A program made the position numbers and the translations under genes. Source: Parapedobacter sp042666505 (GTDB lineage Bacteria > Bacteroidota > Bacteroidia > Sphingobacteriales > Sphingobacteriaceae). Taken from it: DNA of 64,000 nucleotides. Every line of letters starts with the position of its first letter. Position 1 is the first letter of the stretch. The notes beneath the pieces were generated by a model. It saw only the letters and a list, made by a program, of their open reading frames with translations. It did no database searches and was not told the origin of the DNA. Below are positions 52,756 through 61,864 of the stretch, piece after piece. The DNA is taken from positions 1-64,000 of the forward strand of contig NZ_JBHTDN010000004.1 of NCBI RefSeq assembly GCF_042666505.1. The letters run 5' to 3'.

Positions 52756-53249
52756 ATGCCCGAAACCGACCGGATAGAAAATACATCAGCAGGTACATTG
52801 CCGGAAGGGCTGAGCGAAGAAGATTTCCTAGATGGGGTTTCCATTCCAGGAATCGGGAATTGATGCGGGTGTATCGGGATTTGGAATTGGTGGCGCAGCT
52901 TGGTTCAGGCGTGCCACGGATTCTGGAAAGTTACGGCAGGGAATGCTTCCGGTTTATGGGTAACTTTATCCGCATGACGTTTCCGGCGTCGGAGTCGGTT
53001 ACCCCCCAAGTCACCTCCCCCCAAGTCGAACGGTTGTTGGGTGTATTTACGGGAGAGCACAACAGGCAGGAATTGCAGGACTTTCTTGGGTTATCAGATA
53101 GGAAGAATTTCCGGGAGAATTATTTGAATCCGGCCATTCAAGCGGGGCTTGTAGAATTGGTCGACCCTAATAATCCGACAAGCAGCAAGCAACGTTATGT
53201 ATTGACTGCGTTGGGGATGCGGATGGCAGAAAAGATTGATAAGAATTAA
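52756..53249 (+). pseudogene. Frameshifted remnant of an AlbA_2/HATPase_c_4-type regulator
   Basis: One frame encodes DRIENTSAGTLPEGLSEEDF and DGVSIP; at about 52848 it shifts, and the next frame continues RNRELMRVYRDLELVAQLGS then GVPRILESYGRECFRFMGNF to the stop at 53249. Joined, they match the C-terminal part of ATP-binding regulators with an AlbA_2 domain ('SAGTLPEGLSEEDF..GVSIPRNRELMR'). One lost base explains the shift. The N-terminal two thirds are missing. A helical C-terminal domain (TGEHNRQELQDFLGLSDRKN) is intact and may be a wHTH. Confidence 0.75.
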
Positions 53250-53275
53250 AATGGCATGAGCATAGAGAAACCACT

Positions 53276-53368
53276 TATTTCAATGATCGAAGTTCAATTA
53301 AGAACTTTGTTGAAACCTTACGGCCATCAGACGAAGAAATCCGTAAGCAATTAAATTGTTGACTGAAA
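53276..53368 (+). pseudogene. Short coding remnant upstream of fic
   Basis: The frame NDRSSIKNFVETLRPSDEEI RKQLNC ending in TGA at about 53356 has protein-like composition but no start. Together with the other debris it marks this ~0.9 kb as a graveyard of accessory genes. The rest of 53250-53480 shows nothing further. Confidence 0.3.
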
Positions 53369-53480
53369 TTAAAAATGACGCATACGGCTGTTTTTTTTGG
53401 GTAATCGGTAATGGAGAGCTGCAACGCTTCAGTTTGGGAAGCTGCTCCCAATTGCGAACGCACTGCATTCACAATTCGAT

Positions 53481-53574
53481 GCGGAGAATAAGTGTATTTA
53501 TATCCGCATATATTGCGGAGTATAGCTGTTGGATGCGGAGATTATTGTCTATATTTGCCGTATAATTTGCGGAG
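53481..53574 (+). promoter_or_regulatory. Four spaced GCGGAG boxes around the fic promoter
   Basis: GCGGAG occurs at 53481, 53515, 53535 and 53569, i.e. spaced 34, 20 and 34 bases, each as TGCGGAG followed by A/T. An inverted TCCGCA at 53503 forms the near-palindrome TCCGCATATATTGCGGA (53503-53519). The third box lies in the promoter spacer and the fourth just before the ATG, so a bound protein would block transcription. Confidence 0.6.
53529..53557 (+). promoter_or_regulatory. fic promoter
   Basis: TTG (53529-53531), 18-base spacer, TATATTTG (53550-53557). The -7 box is exact. One GCGGAG box sits within the spacer. Confidence 0.6.
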
Positions 53575-53575
53575 A

Positions 53576-54676
53576 ATGTATATTCATCTATTGCATCATT
53601 GGCCTGATTTTACATGGAATGCGGATGAAATAGCCCCGCTCTTGGCAGCGGTACGTTTTAAACAGGGAAAACTTTTGGGGTATATGGAACACTTGGGGTT
53701 CGACTTAAAAGCGGAAGCGGTATTGCAGACCCTGACCCAAGATGTGGTTAAGTCCAGCGAAATCGAAGGGGAGATGCTGGACATTGACCAGGTAAGGTCT
53801 TCCATTGCCCGTCGCCTCGGGCTCGATATTGTTGGCTTGGTACCTTCGGATCGGCATGTCGACGGTGTGGTGGAGATGATGCTCGATGCCACGCAGCGCT
53901 ATGATCAGCCATTAGATGAAGAACGATTGTTTGGCTGGCATGCTGCATTGTTTCCCACCGGTCGCAGCAGTATGTATCGTATTGTGGTAGGCGATTGGCG
54001 CAAGAACACCAAGGACGATCCCATGCAGGTGGTGTCAGGGGCGGTGGGTAGGGAGAAAGTGCATTTTCAGGCACCCGATAGTGAGAGATTGCCGGTAGAG
54101 ATGGAGCGGTTTTTAGCGTGGTTCAATAGCGATACTCCTATCGATCCGATGTTAAAGGCCGCGGTGGCACATCTCTGGTTTGTGACCGTACATCCTTTCG
54201 AGGACGGCAACGGGCGGATATCAAGAGCGATAGCAGACATGCAATTGGCAAGGGCAGACGGTAGTCCCCAACGTTTTTATAGCACGTCGGCTCAAATCAG
54301 GCAGGAGCGGAAGCACTATTATTCGGTACTGGAGAAAACACAATCGGGTGATTTGGATATTACGGAATGGTTAAAATGGTTTTTGGAATGCCTTGGACGT
54401 GCAATCGATGCTTCGGATGTGGTGCTGGCATCGGTGATGCGCAAAGCTAAACTTTGGATGATGCCGGTAGCACAAACGTTCAATGATCGCCAGCGATTGA
54501 TGTTGAATAAATTATTGGATGGCTTCGAGGGTAAGCTAACATCTTCCAAATGGGCAAAGATTGCCAAGTGTTCACAAGATACCGCTACACGTGATATACA
54601 GGACTTGGTCGTAAAGGGGATATTGGTCAAGGACGAAGCAGGAGGAAGAAGTACCAATTATTTGCTTACGGTATAA
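53576..54676 (+). CDS. Fic family AMPylator with C-terminal winged helix
   Basis: 366 residues from ATG 53576, 18 bases after the -7 box. The N-terminal DUF4172/Fic_N part (~1-110) contains SSEIEGE (~60), the class II autoinhibition motif. The catalytic motif is HPFEDGNGRISRAI (~205). A winged helix follows at the C-terminus (KLTSSKWAKIAKCSQDTATR DIQDLVVKGILV, ~318-352). It should transfer AMP from ATP to a target protein when the inhibitory helix is released. The winged helix may bind the GCGGAG boxes upstream. No antitoxin gene is adjacent, in line with the built-in inhibitor. Confidence 0.93.
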   Translation: MYIHLLHHWPDFTWNADEIAPLLAAVRFKQGKLLGYMEHLGFDLKAEAVLQTLTQDVVKSSEIEGEMLDIDQVRSSIARRLGLDIVGLVPSDRHVDGVVEMMLDATQRYDQPLDEERLFGWHAALFPTGRSSMYRIVVGDWRKNTKDDPMQVVSGAVGREKVHFQAPDSERLPVEMERFLAWFNSDTPIDPMLKAAVAHLWFVTVHPFEDGNGRISRAIADMQLARADGSPQRFYSTSAQIRQERKHYYSVLEKTQSGDLDITEWLKWFLECLGRAIDASDVVLASVMRKAKLWMMPVAQTFNDRQRLMLNKLLDGFEGKLTSSKWAKIAKCSQDTATRDIQDLVVKGILVKDEAGGRSTNYLLTV

Positions 54677-54691
54677 AAAAACAAGCAAGAT

Positions 54692-57598
54692 ATGACCACC
54701 ACGCCCCCATTTCTCCGACAAGTTGCCGCAGACTTATTAGCCAGGTTTGCCGATGATCTGAAAGACGTAGCCGTGGTGTTCACCAACAAGCGGCCCATTG
54801 TCTTTCTACGGAAACACCTAGCCGACCTATCAGGCAAACCGATATGGAGCCCCTCATTTTTTACGATACAGGAATTTATCCGCCAATCGGCTACCCTACC
54901 GGAAGCAAGTTCACTTACGCAGTTCTTTATCCTGCATCGGTTGCACAATGCGTTGCTGCGCGAGGAAGGACGGCCCGAGGAAACGCCCGATGAGTTTTAC
55001 CCGCTGGCCGAAACCATCCTCAGTGATTTTGCACAACTGGATTATGACCTGGTAGAGCCACAGGCGGTCTATGCCGAGCTGCGCGACATTGCCCTGCTCC
55101 AACAGCGGTTCCCGCACCTCTCTGCCGATCAGCAGCGCTTTATGCGGCAGTTCTGGGAGTCCTTTTCGGTAGGCAAACAAACCGCTATCCAACAGAAGTT
55201 TTTACAGCTGTGGGGGCGCTTACCCAAGCTTTACCAACGGTTCAAAGAAGAGTTGGTCCAACAGAAATTGACTACCACGGCGGACATTTACCGTGCGCTT
55301 GCAGAGAACTATGCAGACAATCCTAACTTTATATCGATATATAAGCAAGTTGCGTTCGTGGGATTCAATGCGCTTAACCGATGTGAAATCAACCTCTTCA
55401 CGCAATGGCAAGAAGAAAGGAAAGCGCTCTTTTACTTCGATGCAGACAGTTATTACCTGGACGACAACCTGCAGGAAGCGGGACTTTTTCTCCGGAAAAA
55501 TGTGATCCAGTACGGACTGCACAATGCGTTGGGCGGATTTCCGGCAACGTTGAGTTCAAGAGCCGATGACATCGAGCTGATTGCCGCTTCCGGCAACATA
55601 GCCCAGGCTAAATGGTTGTCGACCCTGCTCGCCGATCGACCTGCCGACCGGGACACGCCAACCCGTACCGCGATTATTCTGGCTGACGAAAGCCTACTGG
55701 TGCCGGTATTGCAAAGCTTACCCGATGGTATTGATTTTAACGTAACAATGGGTTATCCATTGTCACAATCTACGCTCTTCGGATACCTGGATGGATGGCT
55801 GGGTATTCAGCAGCAATTGGCCGTCAACCGTGGCCAATTCGTTCATCACCTCGACGTTGAAACGATCCTCACCCACCCACTCAGTGGCATATCGGCGGAA
55901 GAACGGGATGCGCTGCAGGGCAACATCACGGCCAACGAATGGCTGGAGGTACCTATTGCTGAATTGTCGCTGAAGTCGGGCAGCTACCCGGCGTTTTTCA
56001 TGCCCCGCAGCGGCAATAAGGCTGTACTGGACGCATTACATGCCCTGCTCGATGGGGTGCTTGCACACCGCAAAGGTGCCCGTAGCCTTCGGCATATCGA
56101 GGCGGTACTCATCCTGGCCGTCAAGAAAGCCCTAAACCTGTTGCAGGAAGGGCTGGTCCATTACCCCGAACTCTCGATGTCTTTCCTGTGTGCGCTGATC
56201 CGTAAGGCACTCCAAAGTATATCGGCGCCCATCGAGGGGGAGCCGCTGAAAGGTGTGCAGATTATGGGGCTGCTGGAAAGCCGCTGCCTCGACTTTGACG
56301 AGGTTTACATCATTGGCGCCAATGAGGGCAAGCTTCCAAATATTACCGTGGCTCCGACCTTCATCCCCGATTCCATCCGGCGCGCCCATGGCCTACCCGT
56401 TTTGGAGAACCAGGATGCCTTATCGGCCTATCTGTTTTACCGACTGCTGCACCACCCTAAGCGTATTACCGTGGTGTATAATTCAGTAGTTGACGACCGA
56501 AACAGCGGGGAGGTAAGCCGCTTTATTCGCCAATTGGCATTCGAGAGCCGGTTCAAGTTCCAGCGCCGCATCCAGCAGCAACCCGTCAAGACCATTTCTC
56601 CACCGCCTTCGCTCAGCTTGCCCAAAACCGGAGCGGTATGGGACAAACTGAGCCGCTATTTGGACGATGCCGATCCCGACCGCCTGAAACTGTCGGCCTC
56701 TGCGCTGACAACGTACCTGCAATCACCGCTTCTATTTTTTCTCAAATACGTTGCCGGCATCAAGGAGCCGCCCAAGATCACGGAAGAGTTTGAAATGAAT
56801 CGATTGGGTCGGGTTGTGCATCAGGCGATGCAGGATACCTATGAACAATTAAAAGCAGAAAACGATGCCATTACAGCCCACCGCATTCAAGCGAAGATAA
56901 AAATGCTTCCGCAGATTTGCTTGGAGGCACTGTCCAAAGAGCTCTACCGCGAGACCGGGAGAATCCGGACGCCCAACAGTATGCAACGCATTCTGCTTAA
57001 GGTGGCCGAGGAGTATGCGCGGGTGTTTTTGCAGTATGATGCCACGCATGTGGCCCCCCTGCATATCGTGGAGCTGGAAAACGAACGGGATTACTCCATT
57101 GAATTCCCGATAACCGTACAGGGAGAAGTTCGAACGGTTAAACTCTACGGCATCATCGACCGGGTGGATGAGGTAAACGGCAAGACCCGTATCGTGGACT
57201 ACAAGACCGGGCGCGATGAGGTGAAATACAACGGGCTGGATACCCTGTTTGCTCCTGCGTCGGCCAAAAGCAACAAAGCGATGATCCAGACGTTATTTTA
57301 TACGTATGTATACGAACAGGTAACAGGCAAACGGGGCGTAGAACCCAACCTCTATATCGCCCGCCGTCTCCGTAAGGAGGGACCGTTATTTTACATGAGT
57401 GGGCGCGGCAAATATGTGGCGGAAGGCGAGGAACTCGAACGTATCAAAACGCAGTTTGTGGAGTTCTTAAGGCATACGCTTGAAGAACTGTTTAACCCGG
57501 ATATACCCTTCCAGCACAATCCGGATGCGATATGGTATCCAAACGATCCGTACCGGGAGTTTATCGGACAGCCGCTCGCACCGGAAGAGGACCTCTGA
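54692..57598 (+). CDS. AddB-like PD-(D/E)XK nuclease/inactive helicase
   Basis: 968 residues. The N-terminal half is a degenerate helicase fold (LARFADDLKDVAVVFTNKRP, then VQIMGLLESRCLDFDEVYII and NEGKLPN at ~525-550). The C-terminal nuclease runs from ~670 with ALTTYLQSPLLFFLKYVAGI, RLGRVVHQAMQDTYEQ, GIIDRVDEVNGKTRIVDYKT and QTLFYTYVYEQ. The iron-sulfur cysteines of Bacillus AddB are not evident. It pairs with the AddA-like gene upstream. The start lies 15 bases after fic, so expression may now rely on the fic promoter. Confidence 0.9.
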   Translation: MTTTPPFLRQVAADLLARFADDLKDVAVVFTNKRPIVFLRKHLADLSGKPIWSPSFFTIQEFIRQSATLPEASSLTQFFILHRLHNALLREEGRPEETPDEFYPLAETILSDFAQLDYDLVEPQAVYAELRDIALLQQRFPHLSADQQRFMRQFWESFSVGKQTAIQQKFLQLWGRLPKLYQRFKEELVQQKLTTTADIYRALAENYADNPNFISIYKQVAFVGFNALNRCEINLFTQWQEERKALFYFDADSYYLDDNLQEAGLFLRKNVIQYGLHNALGGFPATLSSRADDIELIAASGNIAQAKWLSTLLADRPADRDTPTRTAIILADESLLVPVLQSLPDGIDFNVTMGYPLSQSTLFGYLDGWLGIQQQLAVNRGQFVHHLDVETILTHPLSGISAEERDALQGNITANEWLEVPIAELSLKSGSYPAFFMPRSGNKAVLDALHALLDGVLAHRKGARSLRHIEAVLILAVKKALNLLQEGLVHYPELSMSFLCALIRKALQSISAPIEGEPLKGVQIMGLLESRCLDFDEVYIIGANEGKLPNITVAPTFIPDSIRRAHGLPVLENQDALSAYLFYRLLHHPKRITVVYNSVVDDRNSGEVSRFIRQLAFESRFKFQRRIQQQPVKTISPPPSLSLPKTGAVWDKLSRYLDDADPDRLKLSASALTTYLQSPLLFFLKYVAGIKEPPKITEEFEMNRLGRVVHQAMQDTYEQLKAENDAITAHRIQAKIKMLPQICLEALSKELYRETGRIRTPNSMQRILLKVAEEYARVFLQYDATHVAPLHIVELENERDYSIEFPITVQGEVRTVKLYGIIDRVDEVNGKTRIVDYKTGRDEVKYNGLDTLFAPASAKSNKAMIQTLFYTYVYEQVTGKRGVEPNLYIARRLRKEGPLFYMSGRGKYVAEGEELERIKTQFVEFLRHTLEELFNPDIPFQHNPDAIWYPNDPYREFIGQPLAPEEDL

Positions 57599-57603
57599 TG
57601 GAA

Positions 57604-58644
57604 CTACGGCAATTGCTCGGCATAAGCCGTCACACCCTGTTGTTTGGCCAGCTCCACGGCTATCCGGCTCCGCTTGCCGGAGGGGCAGAAAAATACAACA
57701 GGCCGCCCGGGGACAACCCATTCGTCAACGCGGTCTGGCAACTCGTATAGCGGGATGTTAACATGGGTGCCGTCATGGCATTCTTCGTACTCCCACGGCT
57801 CACGTACATCCACCAACAAGGCATCCCTAGGCTGCACGACCGGCACAGGGGGCGCCTCGCCGCTCTCCGCCGGTACATTTACGTACTGGGGTTGCAAGGC
57901 TTGAATTTGCTTATTTTCTTCAATGGCCGAAAAGCTGAACAGTTGGTACCCATTGCCACCGATATCGATCAGGAGCAGTTTGCCTGTCAGGATCTCGCCA
58001 TAGCCGCTGAGTACCTTGAGCGCCTCATTGGCCATGAGCGTGCCGACAATGCCGGGCAGGACATTGAGCACCCCATCGATGGCGCAGGAGCCGCATGCTT
58101 CAGGAGGCTCGGGATACAGGCAACGGTAGGTGGGGCCACCCTGGTAATTAAAAACCGATACCTGGCCCGTATACCCGTCAATTGCACCGGATACGAACGG
58201 TACGCCCGTGATGACACACGCATCGTTGACGAGATAGCGGGTTGCGAAATTGTCCGTGCCATCGATCACAAGGTCATGCGCACGAACGAGCGTCAGCGCA
58301 TTTGTGGTCGACAGCGCTTCGGGATAGGCGGTGAACCGTGAGAAAGGCTGTTGGATGGATAACCTCCGCACCGCCGTTTCTGCCTTGTTTTTTCCGACAT
58401 CATCGGGCGAAAACAACACCTGCCGGTGCAGGTTGTGGAAATCTACCGTGTCGAAGTCGATGATACCGATATGCCCCACGCCGGCTGTTGCCAGGTATTG
58501 AAGCACCGGGCAACCTAAGCCTCCGGCACCTACCACCAATACACGGGCGTTTTTGAGCCGCTGCTGGGCGTTCCGCCCGAAGCCGTGTAGTTTCAGGTGG
58601 CGGTCAAAATAACGGGTTTCCCTTTGGGTGAGTGGTTGTTCCAT
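57604..58644 (-). CDS. thiF: ThiF/MoeB-family adenylyltransferase fused to rhodanese
   Basis: 346 residues from ATG 58644; the longer frame overlaps thiH. The E1-like part (~1-230) has VLVVGAGGLGCPVLQYL, DFDTVDFHNLHRQVLF and the zinc-type Cys (TYRCLYPE..CGSC). The rhodanese domain (~255-346) has the active Cys in VVFFCPSGKRSRIA. It adenylates the ThiS C-terminus and may hand sulfur to it. The fusion is common in Bacteroidota. Last gene of the thi operon; convergent with the AddB-like gene (5-base gap). Confidence 0.92.
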   Translation of the reverse strand: MEQPLTQRETRYFDRHLKLHGFGRNAQQRLKNARVLVVGAGGLGCPVLQYLATAGVGHIGIIDFDTVDFHNLHRQVLFSPDDVGKNKAETAVRRLSIQQPFSRFTAYPEALSTTNALTLVRAHDLVIDGTDNFATRYLVNDACVITGVPFVSGAIDGYTGQVSVFNYQGGPTYRCLYPEPPEACGSCAIDGVLNVLPGIVGTLMANEALKVLSGYGEILTGKLLLIDIGGNGYQLFSFSAIEENKQIQALQPQYVNVPAESGEAPPVPVVQPRDALLVDVREPWEYEECHDGTHVNIPLYELPDRVDEWVVPGRPVVFFCPSGKRSRIAVELAKQQGVTAYAEQLP

Positions 58645-58667
58645 CAGTTTGTATGCATAAAAATTGG

Positions 58668-59777
58668 CTATAGCTGAAGAGCATGGTCCCAGTCTTTCCA
58701 AATGGGTTCATACCCAGCATCCCTGATAACCTGCGCGATGGTTGCCGGGTCACGTGCATCGTCGATCTCAAACTGTTCGAGGCTCTGGGGCGCAACCGCG
58801 TAGCCGCCGGGATTGGTCTTTGAGCCGGCACTGATGGACGTAATACCTAGCTTGATAATATTGTCGCGGAAGCGTGGACTTTCGCGGGTGGATATGGACA
58901 GCTCTACCTCGTTGTTGAAGAGCCGCCACGCGCAGATGAGCTGCACCAATTCCCGGTCCGCAATCACCGACTTGGGCTGCAGGCCACCGGCATGGGGACG
59001 CAGACGGGGGAAGGATACGGAAAACTTACTTTGCCAATACGTTTTTTCAAGGTATTGTAAGTGCATAGCCGTAAAAAAACTATCCGCCCGCCAGTCATCC
59101 AATCCCAGTAGCGCACCGATGCCGATCTTGTGCATCCCCGCCCTGCCGATGCGGTCGGGACACGTCAAGCGGTAGTCGAAGTTGGCCTTTTTGCCTTTGG
59201 GATGGTGTTTTCGGTAGTCTTCCCGATGGTAGGTTTCTTGGTAGACCAAGACCGTATTTACGCCCAGCGCTCGAAGTTCGGCATAATCCGCTTCGTCAAG
59301 GGGCTGTACTTCGAGGGCGATGTGCTGAAAATGTTGCCTGACCAGGGGCAGCATTTGACGGAAATAGGGCATTCCGACCCGTTGCTGCGCTTCACCGGTC
59401 ACCAGCAGCACATGCTGGTAACCCATAGCTTTCACGGCAATCAGTTCCTGGATCAGTTCCATGGCAGTTAGGGTCTTGCGTGGGATTTGGTTATCCAGGC
59501 TGAACCCGCAATAGGTACAGATGTTCTGGCACTCGTTCGAAAGGTATAGGGGCGCAAACAATTGGATCGTCTTCCCAAAGCGTTTTTGCGTAGCTTGCTG
59601 GCTTAGCCATGCCATTTGTTCCAAAAAGGGTGCCGCCGCCGGGGCGATCAGTGCCTTGAAATCGGCCAACGTCCGTTGCGTGCGTGCCAAAGCACGGCGT
59701 ACATCCTCGGCCGTCGTACGGTAAATGGATTGCAACTCCTTATTCCAGTCGCATTGATTAAATAGCGTTGTAAACAT
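58668..59777 (-). CDS. thiH: 2-iminoacetate synthase
   Basis: 369 residues. Radical-SAM enzyme that cleaves tyrosine to dehydroglycine for the thiazole. The cluster motif is CQNICTYCGFS (~78-88); GIGALLGLDDWRADSFFTAM and HLQYLEKTYW are typical. Its presence instead of a ThiO glycine oxidase indicates the tyrosine route, which does not need oxygen. It follows thiG after 13 bases. Confidence 0.96.
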   Translation of the reverse strand: MFTTLFNQCDWNKELQSIYRTTAEDVRRALARTQRTLADFKALIAPAAAPFLEQMAWLSQQATQKRFGKTIQLFAPLYLSNECQNICTYCGFSLDNQIPRKTLTAMELIQELIAVKAMGYQHVLLVTGEAQQRVGMPYFRQMLPLVRQHFQHIALEVQPLDEADYAELRALGVNTVLVYQETYHREDYRKHHPKGKKANFDYRLTCPDRIGRAGMHKIGIGALLGLDDWRADSFFTAMHLQYLEKTYWQSKFSVSFPRLRPHAGGLQPKSVIADRELVQLICAWRLFNNEVELSISTRESPRFRDNIIKLGITSISAGSKTNPGGYAVAPQSLEQFEIDDARDPATIAQVIRDAGYEPIWKDWDHALQL

Positions 59778-59790
59778 GTTTTGTGGGCTG

Positions 59791-60570
59791 TCAGTTATCC
59801 TCCAAAAATTCCGTCAACGGGCTTGTTGGTGCAGCAGCGGCTTGCTGATCGGGAAGGCCGGCTACAAAGGCCTGTCGCCCGGCTTTCACTGCCCAGTTGA
59901 AGGCTTCGGCAATTGCCACCGGATTGCCTGCCGTGGCCATTGCAGTATTGACCAGTACGGCATCTGCACCCAGTTCCATCGCCCGTGCGGCGTGGCTGGG
60001 CGCGCCGATGCCCGCGTCGATCACGACCGGAATGGCGGACTGGTCGATGATAATCCGCAACATTTCCTCCATGACTAATCCCTTATTGCTGCCGATGGGA
60101 GCACCCAGGGGCATCACGGCCGCTACGCCGGCGTCTTCTAGCCGCTTGCATAGCACCGGATCGGCATGGCAATACGGCAGTACCACAAAACCCAGTTTGA
60201 CCAGCTGTTCCGCAGCGGCCAGCGTCTCGATGGGGTCGGGCATGAGGTATTTCGGATCGGGGTGGATTTCCAGCTTCAGCCAGTTGGTATGCAGCGCTTC
60301 CCGGGCCAGCTGTGCAGCAAAGACCGCTTCTCGGGCATTGCGGACTCCCGATGTGTTGGGCAACAGGTGGATGCGGCCGGGTGCAAGATGCGCCAATAGC
60401 GCGTCCTCTTCCGGCTGGCTATGTTCCACGCGTTTCAATGCGACCGTTACCAACTCCGTTTCCGAAGCCAACAGGGCCTTTTCCATCATTCGGTGATCGC
60501 CGAATTTTCCCGTACCTGCAAACAGGCGGGATGAAAAGATCTTATCGGCTATTTTTAAGGTGTCTTCCAT
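59791..60570 (-). CDS. thiG: Thiazole synthase
   Basis: 259 residues. Joins DXP, dehydroglycine and ThiS thiocarboxylate into the thiazole phosphate. The Schiff-base Lys is in ELVTVALKRVE. GTGKFGDHRMMEKALLASET, LLPNTSGVRNAREAVFAAQL and MELGADAVLVNTAMATAGNP are conserved. Full length. Confidence 0.97.
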   Translation of the reverse strand: MEDTLKIADKIFSSRLFAGTGKFGDHRMMEKALLASETELVTVALKRVEHSQPEEDALLAHLAPGRIHLLPNTSGVRNAREAVFAAQLAREALHTNWLKLEIHPDPKYLMPDPIETLAAAEQLVKLGFVVLPYCHADPVLCKRLEDAGVAAVMPLGAPIGSNKGLVMEEMLRIIIDQSAIPVVIDAGIGAPSHAARAMELGADAVLVNTAMATAGNPVAIAEAFNWAVKAGRQAFVAGLPDQQAAAAPTSPLTEFLEDN

Positions 60571-60581
60571 CTTTTGTTGAA

Positions 60582-60612
60582 CGATAATTCGTGATCGATA
60601 ATTCGTAATTTA
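60582..60612. repeat. AT-rich intergenic repeat (CGATAATTCGT type)
   Basis: CGATAATTCGT occurs twice with GAT between, followed by AATT, and fills the thiG-thiE gap. Similar in kind to the repeat at 38077-38116. Confidence 0.5.
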
Positions 60613-61260
60613 TGGTTGGAAACGGTTATGGGCGGTCAGCTGAGCCGCAATGGCTTGGCATGCAGCCACCTTATCTGTCGTTCCATGTATGGCGTTGGAA
60701 ACGGCTACCCCGTGGATTCCGGTACCCATTAACCTGCCGATGTCGCCAATGGCAATTCCGCCGATGGCGACGATGGGGATACGGATACCGTGAATCCTTG
60801 CGGCAGCAATGATCCGGTGAATACCTTGCTGGCCCAATACGGGACTTAGCCTTTCTTTGGTTGGAGTGAACCGGAAAGGCCCCAAGCCGATATAGTCAAT
60901 GTCATATTTGCTCAGCCGGAGCACATCATCCAGGGTGTTGGCCGTGCATCCGATGATTTTGTCGGGACTGAGGAGATGCCGCGCATCCGAAGGGGGCATA
61001 TCTTCGGCACCGATGTGTACCCCGTGGGCGTTCACGGCCTTGGCTACGTAAACGTCGTCGTTGATGATCAACTTGGCGCTGTAGCGCTCCAGCAGTGGAT
61101 AGATTGCCCGTGCGGTTGCCAATCGTTCTTCCGTATCGGCGTGCTTCATGCGCAATTGTATCCACGTACAGCCGCCGCGACAAACGTCTTCTACCTGCCG
61201 GGCAATCGGGTAATCGGTCAGCGGATGTGTAATGTAGTGCAGGGTATCAATGTGTTTCAT
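60610..61260 (-). CDS. thiE: Thiamin-phosphate synthase
   Basis: 216 residues. Couples HMP-PP with thiazole phosphate. CTWIQLRMK, LIINDDVYVAKAVNAHGVHI, IGCTANTLDDVLR, YIGLGPFRFTPTKE and IVAIGGIAIGDI are the standard motifs. The start overlaps the TenI-like gene by 14 bases. Confidence 0.95.
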   Translation of the reverse strand: MKHIDTLHYITHPLTDYPIARQVEDVCRGGCTWIQLRMKHADTEERLATARAIYPLLERYSAKLIINDDVYVAKAVNAHGVHIGAEDMPPSDARHLLSPDKIIGCTANTLDDVLRLSKYDIDYIGLGPFRFTPTKERLSPVLGQQGIHRIIAAARIHGIRIPIVAIGGIAIGDIGRLMGTGIHGVAVSNAIHGTTDKVAACQAIAAQLTAHNRFQP

Positions 61261-61855
61261 GGTTTGTCTCCTTTGTTAAGCCAGCCGCTGCTGCCTGGCA
61301 TTTGGCTAACTGTTGCAGCGGCCGCCCGCACTGCCAGATGTACCCCATAACGGCGGCCGCTTCGAAGCCATATCGGTGCACGGCAGCAAGCCGGTTGGGC
61401 GTAATCCCACCAAGTGCCACCCATAGCGTATTTCCCTTGGGCTTCGGAACCGTACACAGCGAGGCATTGCCTCTGTAGTCTTTTTTGGATAGGCTATTAA
61501 ATAACGGACTGATGAACGCACGGTCGGCCACGGTGGCTGCGGCTTGGATTTCGGCTGGACTATGCGCCGAACAGGAAATCTGTCCTTTATCCCGTATCTT
61601 ATCGGCTTGAAGCAATGTGTTCAGGGGCAGATGTACCCCCAATATGTCAAATTCCCCGGATAATGCCTGGTGGTTATGTACCAGGATACGTGAATGAAAA
61701 TCCGTACGGATCGCTCGCAGCAGCGCCCGTACCTCATGGTCGGTTGCACCGGGTTTGCGCAGGTGGAGCCCGGTTAAGCCTGTCTCAAACAGGTCGTTGA
61801 GCACGGCTGCCTCCTCGCTGAAAAAATCTTCCCGGGTGATTACCAGCAGTTGCAT
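61247..61855 (-). CDS. TenI-like / second ThiE-fold protein
   Basis: 202 residues. A ThiE-like barrel with GLTGLHLRKPGATDHEVRAL and ILVHNHQALSGEFDILGVHL, and SPLFNSLSKKDYRGNASL in place of the ThiE FTPTK motif. This resembles TenI thiazole tautomerases in thi operons rather than a true synthase. The loss of NDD and of the TPTK loop fits that. Annotation as tautomerase is by context. Confidence 0.75.
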   Translation of the reverse strand: MQLLVITREDFFSEEAAVLNDLFETGLTGLHLRKPGATDHEVRALLRAIRTDFHSRILVHNHQALSGEFDILGVHLPLNTLLQADKIRDKGQISCSAHSPAEIQAAATVADRAFISPLFNSLSKKDYRGNASLCTVPKPKGNTLWVALGGITPNRLAAVHRYGFEAAAVMGYIWQCGRPLQQLAKCQAAAAGLTKETNHETH

Positions 61856-61864
61856 ACCTCGCCG

